The notes beneath the pieces are model-generated. The model was given only the letters and a program-made list of their open reading frames with translations, searched no databases and was not told the DNA's origin. Below are positions 1-10,044 of a DNA stretch of 64,000 nucleotides, one piece after another. The stretch spans positions 245,235 to 309,234 of the forward strand of contig FJOG01000026.1 of the NCBI GenBank assembly GCA_900073065.1, given 5' to 3'. The translations under genes and the position numbers were made by a program. Source of the stretch: Phialocephala subalpina. Taxonomy: Eukaryota; Ascomycota; Leotiomycetes; Helotiales; Mollisiaceae. The first letter of the stretch is position 1. Every line of letters begins with the position of its first letter.

Positions 1-484
1 CTTACGATGTCTGAGTGCCCGGGTGTGTTGAGAGCTGAAGCTTCTCCGTTTCAACTCATCGAACGCTTGTCTAACATCTTCATCACTTGAACAGTTTATA
101 GGATCGAACGTCTAAACGTGGCCTTCAATCGTGTGGTGTCTTGTCTTGATCATGTTCAAACAAAGAAGCTTTTGAAGGTCGAGGCGAGACAACGTCTTTG
201 TTCTCGTTTCTGGTAACTCACAATTTCAACAATGCCATTATTGATTCCGTGACGTATCTTGGAGGGAAGGAAGCTCCTTTGTCCCAATATACTCAGACTC
301 AGACAAAATGCTTGTTTTCAAAGTATGTAATCTTATCTGTTACTACAACACTACAAATATAATACTTGATCACCTACATATACTACTAGAAAGCTCCAAC
401 TACTCACTTTAACCGTTCTCTAAATGCTACAGACCATTTTTTAACAATATCATTCTACTTGAATACTCTTGACGAAAACGCACA
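1..484. other. Intergenic, no gene seen
   Basis: No open frame with coding character or recognisable domain was found. The last 150 bases are A/T-rich and C-rich on the plus strand and could be the leader of the gene starting at 485. Confidence 0.5.
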
Positions 485-1297
485 ATGACCAACAAGAACT
501 TTAGCTCATCAACTTCACCATCGATGGATTCCACACTATCACCAACTGCCCCAGAGTGGAGCCCCGCGCCCATCAGTAATCTCATCTCTAAGATTTCTTG
601 GAGAGAGCAACATGTCAACATCCCCAAAACCCTCATCCAACACGAGATGCCTCTCGCCCTCTCAGCCGAATCCAGCTCCGACTCAATGGAAGACTACCTC
701 ACGATCAAGCACGACGACCGCCTCCTTGCTGCTCAATGATTCCTTTTTAACAACAAGAACAAGAGCATGATTGGACAGAGATCGAGCACTTGCTCGATAT
801 TGAGAGGGATATCGAGATTAGGAATATCCTAGAGGCTGAACGCGAGAGGTTCCGCACGGAACTTCTCAAGGATGAATATCGCCTTCCAACCAGCCTTCCA
901 GAGATGACTGGGATGGATGAAATATTAGCTGGTGGAAGTTGAGCTAATCGAGAGATTGCTTGCGGAGTTCGGCGAGAAGAAGCAAGATGAGGGAGATGAA
1001 ACCGGAATCCCTTCGGCTGAGGTAAGTTTAGGGAAGATCGAGAAGCTGATAAAGGAGCAGAGACGCATTGCTGCGGCTCTGATGAAGAAGACTCTATCCG
1101 AGGCGAAAGTACGAAGCACGAGTTTGGCTGAGTGGCCACCGCTTCCTTCGATCCTTGAAAAAGACGAGCTGGCTCGATCTTCGTTAAGAACCTGCTCCTA
1201 TTTCGCTACTTTAAGCGAGATATTTGTGATTCCTGTGATCTCAAATATTCAAGAACAATATGGTCCTGATATATTTCAAAACGAACTTTGTCAATGA
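485..1297 (+). CDS. Hypothetical acidic coiled-coil protein, gene model uncertain
   Basis: I do not recognise the family. Three open blocks follow each other. The first is 485-739, a Ser/Pro/Thr-rich N-terminus. The second is 758-935 in the next frame, rich in Glu/Arg heptads such as IEHLLDIERDIEIRNILEAE. The third is 929-1297, with ELIERLLAEFGEKK and KIEKLIKEQRRIAAAL. The first join could be an intron, because TTCCTTTTTAAC then AACAAG before 758 looks like a branch point and acceptor; GT at 575 or 612 could be its donor. The second join has only a poor donor (GTTCCG near 847, acceptor TTAG at 928), so a frameshift is equally possible. The size and coiled-coil style match the gene at 3223, but I see no clear alignment. 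It may be a decaying gene. Confidence 0.35.
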
Positions 1298-1528
1298 AAG
1301 AACTGATCTTCGAAGTATATAATTTTCCAAGTGAAATGTGCCTGCGAAAATGTTGAGAGACTGCAAAGCTCTAGGTGAAGAGGATAGGGACGTCACGTGA
1401 AGCCTGTAGACACCACTTAAAAATTACAGCTAAATAAATTGTTTAAATCAAATATGTATTCATTATAACAAATTCAAAAGCGATCAAGGAAGCGGCCGCT
1501 CACCAAGAGCAAGATCCATATAATTTCC

Positions 1529-2911
1529 TCATGTTCCCACTCCAGCATTTACAACGGCACTGTCAGCCATCCGCAGCAGCTTTTCTGCCTCATCCACATC
1601 AGGTGTATAATGCGGTAGAAGTTTGTTGAGATAAAAGTGCGCCAGCTGAGGTAATTCCATCGCGTACATGAGCTGAATAGCATCATAATCTCCACGTTCA
1701 TTATTGATGTGTTCCCTCGCTCACTTCTCCAAGTTCTCAACCCTAACAACACTAGCGAAATGAACTACCCCAATAAACAAACGAACCCAATTCTCAACAT
1801 CCTGCGGATAGAGAGTTGACCCATGGATTCTGATCTCGATCGTTCTTTTGAGGAAATCCGTCGATAGTCCATTTGGATCTTTGAGGTTCTCGATACCGAA
1901 GCCGAGACGGGTATTGATCATGCCGCGACGTAGACAGATCTGCTCTATGGTACTTGCAGCAAGTATGAGTTCTAGCCCATCTGAGAGAAAATTAGCGCTA
2001 TTTTGAGTTCCAAGGTTCGTTTTTCCGACGGGAAGCTGAGTGCCAGAACATGCAGTCTCGGTTTCTGTATCTAGTTTCAGCAACGAGGTCGAAGAATAGG
2101 GGTTCGAAAGTCTATAAGATAGCAGTGATATCCTTCAGGTGACGGAGTGAGAAAGCTTCATATTGGCACCCAATATGAACATGCATACTACACGTCTTGT
2201 TTATGTTGATCCGGTAAGAATTTGAAAAGTGTTCGACGACCTCTTTGAAGTGTTATATCGCTTGTTTGGAGAACTGCAGGGGAGGTGAAGTTGCCTCGAT
2301 GGGTATCCAGCCATACTTCTCCGACCCTGGTATGTCTCGTACTTTGATTGACACGTCTTTCTTGATGATCCACTCACTCGCTGGCAACCGTGGCTTTCTC
2401 AAGGAGTTCAGTCGAGCAGGTGGTGTCAAACTTGACATACCGCCACGTTTGGCCCAGAATTGATGTGCTACATCAATTCCCATGTCTTTCGTGTAAAGGA
2501 CGACATCTTTGAAATTGCATTGAGCTTGCGAGCAATAGACGTCTCGACGACTTGCTGGTATTCTGTTTCAAATCCTGAGAAGGTACGGGTTGGAGGTGGG
2601 AATGTGCGGGTTGAAGGTGGTAAGAGACCATTTATGGGACGATCCTTCATATATGCACGGGGGTCCTCATCATCGCTTCCCAGCACCGCAACAGCGAATT
2701 TGATCTCTACTCCGAATGATAAGGAGATACTCTTATGGTTGGGGACACGGCCGTTTGGTCCTTCTAAGGGAGAGAAGACTTTGCTGAAGTCTACAGCGGC
2801 AATTTTGTTGAAGTATATGACGATGTATTTGAATGGGGGAATATAAAACTGTGTAGTGTGATTATGTGTCGGGTTATGTAGGGCTGTGGTACGTGCAGAA
2901 TATGGGGAAAT
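1529..2911 (-). pseudogene. Amidoligase-like pseudogene
   Basis: Read on the minus strand, conserved blocks of the fungal amidoligase family (ATP-grasp/glutamine synthetase-like fold, forms amide or peptide bonds) appear in order. They are LSFGVEIKFAVAV near 2710, ASEWIIKKDVSIKV near 2370, the IEATSPPLQF block near 2280, CSMHVHIGCQYEAFSL near 2180, an IEIRIHGSTLYPQDVENWV block near 1810, and a C-terminal YAMELPQLAHFYLNKLLP block near 1620. The frame breaks near 2485 and near 2060. Three in-frame stops interrupt conserved segments: TAA at 2255-2253, TAG at 2114-2112 and TGA at 1723-1721. Each is one C-to-T step from CAA, CAG or CGA. No ATG is seen upstream of the FGVEIKF block before the stop at 2914. 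The gene is dead but recent enough to align along its length. Confidence 0.85.
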
Positions 2912-3222
2912 TTAGCCGGCTGAGAACAACGCCCTTCTTATGCTGTCAAAGCTATTGTCCCTATTGGCGGCATTGGATCTTGTTGAATCCATTTTCAAAC
3001 AGACTAACAGACAATGGCGTTTGTCTAACATAACAAGGCAAAGTTTCAATTGAAAGGAGGGGCGGTTTACTTTCTTTGTCAACATAACAGAAGCATACTA
3101 AACGAACAAGGGAGGACGACAGAGCAAATTGTACTATATCCTCCCCACACCGGACCAGAGCTGAAGAGCATCACCATCATCATTACCAGTTCGCACTTGC
3201 TCTCAAACTATTTTGAAGTAAC

Positions 3223-3729
3223 ATGACGTCCAACACACCCTTCAGAATCGCCGAGTCATCAATGGCCTCAAACCTTTGCTTCGTACCTTCACTCCACCTT
3301 CAACAGCAGCTCACTGAGCTCGCATCCATGAAGGAACAGCTTGTTAACCTAGTGCCACCCAGTACCAATACTCCCTCTCACTCTATCCCTACTGAAGAAG
3401 CTCCCTTCGAGTTCCGACAGCAGCGCCTCGAGATCAAGCGTCTCGAGGACAATATTGCTCGGAAACATGCTCTCATTACAGAGCAGATGAAGGAAGAGGA
3501 AAAGAAAAGTCGCCGAGCAGGGATCTCAGACCTTGCGCTCCTAGTGGATCGGCAAGCTATCTTGAAAGCTGCGATCAACTCCCCCGCCCGCATCATCCGT
3601 TGTTCAAACGACGCGGATGACTTGTGGGAAGATCGTCTCGAAGCCGAGCGCCTCGAACCTCTCATTGCTGCTCAGCGAGCTCTGCTCGAAGAGTGCCATG
3701 AAAGCTCAAGCTTATCAAGCGGTGACTGA
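3223..3729 (+). CDS. Hypothetical 168-residue coiled-coil protein
   Basis: This is a single-exon frame with no recognised domain. Residues 28-45 (LQQQLTELASMKEQLVNL) and 66-95 (repeated RxLEIKRLEDNIARKHALI pattern) predict coiled coil. The tail is acidic and Ser-rich. There is no signal peptide or membrane segment. The start was chosen as the first ATG after a leader that lacks other ATGs; a second ATG lies 14 codons in. It sits 310 bp beyond the 5' edge of the amidoligase relic. Function is unknown, probably protein-protein interaction through the helix. Coding status rests on frame length and consistent codon use. Confidence 0.5.
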   Translation: MTSNTPFRIAESSMASNLCFVPSLHLQQQLTELASMKEQLVNLVPPSTNTPSHSIPTEEAPFEFRQQRLEIKRLEDNIARKHALITEQMKEEEKKSRRAGISDLALLVDRQAILKAAINSPARIIRCSNDADDLWEDRLEAERLEPLIAAQRALLEECHESSSLSSGD

Positions 3730-4351
3730 GTAAAGAAGATAAAGACGAGCTCAACTGGATTGAGTTCGTAAGTGTGACTTCTTCTTTGACGGGAGAAGAA
3801 AGAAAAGTAAGCGATTTTCCTTGTCTTAATAAGTCGAGAACATATTAGAATCAAGAAATGAATATCTTGAAACCAACAATAGACCCACCAATGCAAACGT
3901 GATCGATTGAAATGAAAAGTGATAAGAAAATAAACGCGAGGGGGAAGCTCATGTCCACACTAGTAGACGCTGGCCCAAAACGCTCCTTCTTCAACCTCCG
4001 CATGAGTCCTGCCTTGTTTGACATTAGCAGCACAACAGACTCAAGAATAAACTTGCCTGATCACCATCCAGGGATTGGCTCCAACGAACAAAGTTTTGTG
4101 AATGCATCGTCATATTGATCTGCAAACAAATATGCTCTCACCATCATTTGCAGTTACCACAGAATCGCAGCAACCACCACCTCTTCATCCTTTCATTGAC
4201 TAGCAAGCAAAGAACTCCAGATCAAATCAAGAGAATCCCACTCACTCGCAAGCAAATAACCCCAGCACGATCCCTCAGAATCCTACCAGTACGTATCCAG
4301 CCTACTTCGTACTCATGATCAGAAACCCTTATCATCCAACCAATCATGAAC
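3730..4351. other. Intergenic
   Basis: This is the shared 3' flank of the coiled-coil gene and the secreted hydrolase (convergent). Short open frames at 3912-4118 and 4115-4318 have no coding character. Confidence 0.5.
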
Positions 4352-5737
4352 CTACCCAAACGTAGCAAAAGCATCATAATGCAACTGCCAAAGATGCCCA
4401 CTATTCTTTGGAGCATAGTACTTGTAGCTAGCATTAGGATACAACTTTCCCGTCTGCGAGAGGATACCTCCTTGGCTTGGACCACAGTCGTAGGTTGTGT
4501 ATGGCTTTGTTGAGGAAGCGGGGTCGGGGAGAGGGCAGAAGATGGCGTCGTGTTGACCTGTTTAATCAACCTTTCGTCAGCATGTCCTAAGACTAAAGGA
4601 AAGGAGGGGAAAGGAAAGAAAACTCACCAGTAATATCAAACACCGGACCCGTATACTTGCCCGCAACCTCAAGAGGCAACACCACAGACCCGAACTCCGA
4701 ATATGCACCTGGACCACGAGTGGCAAAATCCAATTGCTCAAGTGCTGAGTCGAAGAATGGCGGATACCAGAAGCCCTTCCCATAATCGGAAACGTTGCGG
4801 AGGGTCAAGTATCCGGAAGGTAGATTACCCCACTTGACTGGATTGGCGGTGGCTGCTGGGACGAGGTCGGGGAGATATGCGTCGACGAAAGGGAAGTTTT
4901 CAGAAGATGTAACGCCGGTGAGGATGGTTGCATTTGCGTCATTGGGATCTGGGAAAGAACGTATCAGTGCCTGAAATTGGAGAGAAACCGAGGGTCAGAC
5001 CTACATTGGACATTCAGATAATTACCGATGAAGGAACCATAACTGTGGCCAACGTAAATGACACTGTTAAAAGCCTTTCCGTTTGCACTTGGGAGAGTAC
5101 CAGCACGAGCCTTGACAATGAGCTGGTGTACAATTTCTGTTTGGAGGGGGGTGCCGAGGACGGTAAGCGGGTCAGGATCTGCAAATGTGAATATTAGCTG
5201 TATTCATTTTAAGGTGTTCGACGCGTTTCAAGGATGGGGAGACTTACGGTCAGACAGGCCATTGCCAAGACGGTCAATAGCAAGAGTTGGATAGCCCTCA
5301 TTCGAAGCATAACTAATCCAGCTGTAATTCTGACCACCATAAGGAGCGCCCGCACCTTGAGTGATGCTCGGATCACCAAGACCAGACCAATCTACCACTG
5401 TCAGCTTTGTTCGCGTAAATCCAAGGTCAGACTCACAGCTCTTAGTGAAGGTGATTCCGTGGACCAAGAATTGAAGGGTGTTACGACGAGAATGCAAGTT
5501 GTTTGCAGGCTTGCAATAACGTGCAGAGATGTTGTAAGTGCCACCAACCTTGATATAGGAGATAGGAGTGGTAACAGGGAAGACAACGTTCTCTGCTGAA
5601 GCAGTGACCGGAATCACCACATCAGTGCAGGTTGCTGGTGGAGGGACGAGTAAAGAATTGGAAGGGAGCGCCTGAGCATCAACAATCAGGTTCTTGCCAG
5701 CACAAGCGCTGAGAATGAAGATGAGTGCAGTCTTCAT
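4352..5737 (-). CDS. Secreted alpha/beta hydrolase, five exons
   Basis: The predicted protein is 374 residues, an alpha/beta-hydrolase-fold esterase/lipase-like enzyme with unknown substrate. Exons: 5737-5437, 5391-5248, 5178-5026, 4948-4628, 4557-4352; all introns are GT-AG and the sum is in frame. The start at 5737 gives a signal peptide (MKTALIFILSACAG then a cleavage-like region ending DAQA); an ATG 33 codons upstream would bury it. The nucleophile elbow is GHSYGS. The acid is probably the Asp of ITGQHDAIFC, and the base the His of NSGHLWQLHY near the C-terminus. Removing the first intron restores HGITFTKSYWSGLG, the usual block before the oxyanion region, and the second restores GLSDHPDP. 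This family is common and mostly uncharacterised in plant-associated and saprotrophic ascomycetes. Confidence 0.85.
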
Positions 5738-6825
5738 GTTGAGCGACAACTTGTAATGTCTTCTGTTCTGACGCTCGCGCCATTCGCGCTTGCAGGTTTC
5801 ACGCTGCTTGCGGTGGTGTTGTTGAGGGGCAAACATCGTTGTGACTTTGTGAGGTGTTTGTGATGGATTTTACATGTGCTCTTTGGGTATTTATCCTCAA
5901 TTGTAGATCGTGGGAACAACGCTAGCAGAAGCGACTGACGCCTGGCGCTATAATAGACCCAGATAGGACGAGGCTGGAATGGCAAGGCTCGCGGTACTTG
6001 CCTTGCAAGCAGGTGTCCTCCATTCGCTTCCAGCTCTTCTATTTTCACTAAGTGACCTAGCAGCCCTGTCTCCCCTCAAAGAACTTCGTCGCTTGACCGG
6101 TCTTAGCTTCCCCCTTCACATATTCACCTTTACCCCTCAACTATCAACTTCTTTATAGATTCAGATAAGAAAACTTATTTTCAGCAAAGGCACCAATCAA
6201 ACGCGTAAGTAACAAACAAACTTTAAATCTTAAACCCCATAACTAACAACAAAACAGCATATCCCTATGGTGCCTGCAACCTAGGTTCAAATCCCTTGGT
6301 CCGCCAATCCCGATCCGCTCCAGCCCGCCCCGCCCCGGTAACCCTATAGGCCCTCTGGCCTGGGTTTCTTCTCCGATACCCGTTTGGCAGGGTATCGGAG
6401 TTTCTTTTGTCTTTTCTTTACATTCTGTCCATTTTCTTGGGATTTTTTTTTCAGAGTTCGGAGGCATCGATCTATTTGACAAAAATCGCAAGCGAGCCAT
6501 TAAGAATATAATTCATGAGCGCTCACTTCGAGAGGATCGAGTTAGAAAGCTCGACCTGGCAACTCTCTTGCTCTTACCGTCACCTCTGCACTCGCGGGGG
6601 TTCCTGGATATGTCTTGTGCTTTGTCTTCTTTTCCCCTTTACTTGCATCATCTCCTCGAGATGTCTGCATCAATCGAGACTGGAAAGCGATCTCGATTTA
6701 GAAACGTGTCAATCAAGCATTAAAACACAGTAAAGATGAACGCAGATATAAGAAACGAAGCCAAAGCAAAAGAAATTCCTGAAGTCTGGATAGCTCACAT
6801 CATTCGACATTTTGAAGACAATGAC
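5738..6825. other. Intergenic region with promoter and a structured element
   Basis: This is the upstream region of the secreted hydrolase (minus strand) and the 3' flank of the O-methyltransferase. It has no protein gene. It contains the hairpin-rich element described at 6284-6451 and a C-rich, T-rich stretch around 6300-6460. Confidence 0.5.
6284..6451 (+). other. Hairpin-rich element with box-B-like sequence
   Basis: GGTTCAAATCC at 6284-6294 matches the RNA polymerase III box B consensus. Downstream are two hairpins. In the first, AACCC ... AGGCC-CTCT-GGCCT ... GGGTT (about 6340-6366) has a three-base bulge. The second is a perfect 11-bp stem, CTCCGATACCC (6371-6381) with GGGTATCGGAG (6390-6400), around an 8-base loop. 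A run of nine T, a possible pol III terminator, ends at 6451. The bases around box B do not fold into a tRNA T-arm, and box A is at best a one-mismatch fit. A pol III non-coding RNA or a tRNA-derived SINE remnant is possible but unproven. Confidence 0.3.
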
Positions 6826-8275
6826 TCAAGGTGTCCAGGCGGCTTCTATCAACCACATATGACTCTTCTCCGGCTTCCACGCCTTTGAAAACTGAAACCT
6901 CTCATCCGCTTGTCTGAAAAGATCTTTCCAGTCCTGTACTTCTCTTTCTCTTCCGTTACAAGTAACGAATTGAAGTAAGTCCATTGTTCTGAATTTTGTC
7001 AACATTTATCTCTTTTTCTTTGACTTCTGCGCTCACCTTATGCTCTTCTCTTCCATTCCTCCAACAGTTCCTGGTTCCGGCAAGATACCGTCGTTGATCA
7101 ATACTCTTGCGCCGGGTTTCAAGGCTGGAACAAGGCTCTGCAAGATCTTGATGGCGTAGGAGTCGGACCAGTTGTGGAATATCCATCTGAAGTAGTATAT
7201 GTCTGCTGTTACGGGTTGCGGAGTGAAGAAGTCGTGTGTCGTCAAAGTGACTCGCGACTCAAGCTGTGGAGTCACCAGAGTGCCTGTTACGTATGGAGGA
7301 CGCATACTAGGAAGTTCCTGGACAACGAACTTCAAGTTGGGGTATTTCTCTGCAATAGCGACGGAGACATGGCCTTGCGAACCACCAAGCTAAACTCCAT
7401 CAGCATGAAGGGTCGGGCAGCGCAGATATGGAGGAACGCACATCAACAACAATAGCCTCCCCAAGGCTATCCCAAGCATACCCTTCCACCACATGCTTCA
7501 CATTATACCCCTCACTAGCAGCATTCGCCGCCATCGCCGTCCCATACCGTCCAAGCCTATCAGGATTCTTCGCGAACCACTCAAAGAAATTATCTTCCGT
7601 ATTATTCGCTACCTGAAATCCGGTATTTCTCGGCTCCTGACTCTCGGGCCACTTATCCATGGCATCCACCGTCTTAGCAACTGGTCCCTGCAAATCTTCC
7701 GAGAAGAACCCTACCCATGCTTGTAATTGGGCGTCTTCTGCTAACAGGCGGGAGGAGGAGGTATGGGCTACATAGCCGGGACGAGGTTCGCGGAAGATGA
7801 AGTTTGTTATGGCGTGGCGGATGAGGCGGCGGAGGTTGGTGGGGTCGACTTTTGTTATCTTCGCAAGGTCGGAATGGGAGATGTCTCCTGAGAGGGGAAC
7901 AGCTTTCGCGATGTCGAAGTGGTAGATTGCGCGGAGGGAGAGGTTGTTGACGCACTGTGTGAGAGATGGTCAGCTTGCTGTGCTGCAGATCTGCTGGAGA
8001 TCTCTGGAACAGAGTGAGGGGTGAAATACATCCCAAGCCAAATGCCGCAGACTTTCTTTTGGTCCCACTGTCAAGACCTGAAGCTCCTTCGTTGCAGCGA
8101 CAAGCTTCGATCGCGCTGTCCAGGCATCTTTATCTGCAGGAGAGATTGGTAATTCGACAAGGCCGTCTGCGTCCAAAGATGGGGCTGACAGGTTCTTGGA
8201 TGCTAGGTAGTCGGTAATGATCTTTGTGTTCTCGCTGATAGCGTTTGCCAGCTCTGTGAGCCGATTGGAAGCCAT
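6826..8275 (-). CDS. SAM-dependent O-methyltransferase (caffeate OMT / StcP-like family)
   Basis: The predicted protein is 424 residues. Exons: 8275-8030, 7954-7442, 7389-7037, 6988-6826. The order is typical of fungal secondary-metabolite O-methyltransferases (Methyltransf_2). An N-terminal helical region is followed by a winged-helix dimerisation segment (SHSDLAKITKVDPTNLRRLI). The SAM site VVDLGGSQGHVSVAIA appears only after removing intron 2. Next come FVVQELPSM and the catalytic region RWIFHNWSDSYAIKIL, whose His is the usual general base. The conserved tail MDLLQFVTCNGRERE is in the last exon. It would methylate a hydroxyl on a phenolic or polyketide substrate; the substrate is unknown. 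The neighbouring LaeA-like relic and 2OG oxygenase hint at eroded secondary metabolism, but no synthase gene is in the window. Confidence 0.85.
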
Positions 8276-8559
8276 TGCTATGGTCTTTTCTTGGGATAAA
8301 TGAGGATGAAGAACATCGTGTACCTGGGCAGCTCTAGAGCTGTCGTTCGGAGGCAGTTATTCACGCTACTGTATGGTGGTGCATGTCCACCAATTTGGGT
8401 GCAGAGTCCGCAATGGAGACGCTAAAAAGCGCCCCGCAGGGACTTCTTGGCATCAAACCGAAGGCCTGGACAACAAACAGCAAATGATAATGGAAGACTA
8501 AGAAAGATGTTTTTGAGAGATTTCATCAATGATCGCGTGATTTTGAAGCTCATTCCTTG

Positions 8560-9517
8560 TTATTCTATCGACAGCGGCTTCTGCCCATATATACAATGAA
8601 ACGGCAAATACGCATGAACATCATTCGACAGCAACGCTTTCCTCACATCAATCAAATAAATCTGAACCTCCTCAGGAGTCCATCCCAAACCCCTCGTAAA
8701 TGGCCCCAAACTATTCCCTTCCAGCCCATCATAAATCATCATCCTCCCATACAATCCCACCATTTTCAATTTTTTGTTTTTGGGCTACAAGCCAATGGGA
8801 ATCTTGAATATCCGTTCTTCGACATTGATGAACCCAGCCGGGTTGAATTGGATCGAGATCAATACCGAGAATCTCTGATCCTGGATATTCGTCGCCCACT
8901 TTCTCACGTCAGTACAGGTATCACGCGTGGCTGGAAGTTTGGGGAAACACTTACTGTCAATCACCCAGATGCCCATCCCGGTGCGCATATCAAGAATTTT
9001 GTGTGGATTCTTGATTGGGGCGTAGTGTAACGTTCCACCACAGAGATTAATGACTATCGCGTGCTTCATATCCTCCCTAGCTTGCTCGGGTTCATCGTTC
9101 TATGAGAATCACAACTCAGCATTGCTCCAACCCCATCCCAAGATCCAAAAATCATTTCGTCCCCAAAAGGTGTCCTATCCAGTCTAAGCCTGTGGATAAG
9201 ATCCGTGCACTGGAGAAATTGATTTTCGCCTCTCAAGCTCCACCACTTACCGGAAATTGATACTGCCCTTCCCTAAACTTATGATACCTCCTCCCATTCT
9301 CAAAAGCATACTCCCTCACACTAGAACTCAAGCTCGTGCTCGCCCCGCTCGCCGAATCGCTCTCATACCCATCATCGTCCTCATCTCCAGCTTCGATCGT
9401 GTGCTCTGCTTAATGCGCCGCTGCTTCCGTCTCTCCTTGCTCCTCTTCTGGTGATCGAGGCGACTTCGGGGGTCTATTGTCGCTTGGTGCTGGTGCTGAT
9501 GCTGGAGACTCGACCAT
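8560..9517 (-). pseudogene. LaeA-like methyltransferase pseudogene
   Basis: The minus-strand reading starts with an ATG at 9517 and an acidic Ser-rich N-terminus. A TAA follows at codon 36 (9412-9410). The family signature continues in the same frame: ENGRRYHKFREGQYQFP, intron 9250-9101, NDEPEQAREDMKHAIV, HYAPIKNPHKILD, then the SAM motif MRTGMGIWVID (normally DIGTGTGIW). A second intron, 8954-8899, leads to GDEYPGSEILGIDLDPIQPG. The centre of the domain is then missing. After a frame break the sequence resumes at the very C-terminus with DGLEGNSLGPFTRGLGW and DVRKALLSNDVHAYLPF...YGQKP. Roughly 110 residues of the catalytic core are deleted. LaeA relatives regulate secondary-metabolite clusters from the nucleus; this copy cannot. 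The TAA is one C-to-T step from CAA. Confidence 0.8.
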
Positions 9518-10044
9518 GTTGTACTTTGAGGAGGGGAGTGGTACAGATGAGATTCTTAAATGAGAGCGAGAGGAGGGTGATATCCTTCGGGTTACACAAA
9601 CGTGGAGGCTAGCTTCAATGAGAGTTTGACATGGGTTGCACTGGCCATCATGGTGCTTATTTTCGGGAAATGCCGATCATGTCTTGGCCAATTGAGTGAT
9701 ACCCGTGACTGTCACGACATTTCGAACTTTACTTCTAGCTCAAAAAGGACTGAAATTCATCTTGTACCTGTTTGACTAAAAAAAAGTTGTCTTGAAACCC
9801 ATCAGAATAGTGTCGAGTTGTGAAAAGGCTCAAGCGGTCTCATTCGTTGACTCGATGTCGTCACAGACTCAAGCGAAACTCTCAGAACTTCAGACTTCAC
9901 TGGAAGATATAGTCTTCATCAAAATGCTTATAAATGCATCCTTTGATGAGATTCTTGAGCTTCGACACCATATTTCGTGGAACAGCAAATCTAGTGTCAA
10001 GACCACTAATCGTCACACCGTCAATCTCACTTCAGATTCGCAGC
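9518..10044. other. Divergent intergenic region
   Basis: This lies between the LaeA-like relic (minus) and the DHH phosphoesterase (plus). It holds no gene; it should contain the DHH promoter. An open frame at 9792-10097 has no coding character and overlaps the true start in another frame. Confidence 0.5.

Noticed and set aside
5738..5836. Upstream start for the secreted hydrolase
   Set aside because: It would place a charged 33-residue segment before an obvious signal peptide.
6260..6310. tRNA gene suggested by GGTTCAAATCC
   Set aside because: The flanking bases do not form a T-stem or acceptor stem and no anticodon arm is present.
6736..6888. Plus-strand frame of 50 codons with an ATG
   Set aside because: It lies antisense to the last exon of the O-methyltransferase, whose conserved C-terminus is clear.
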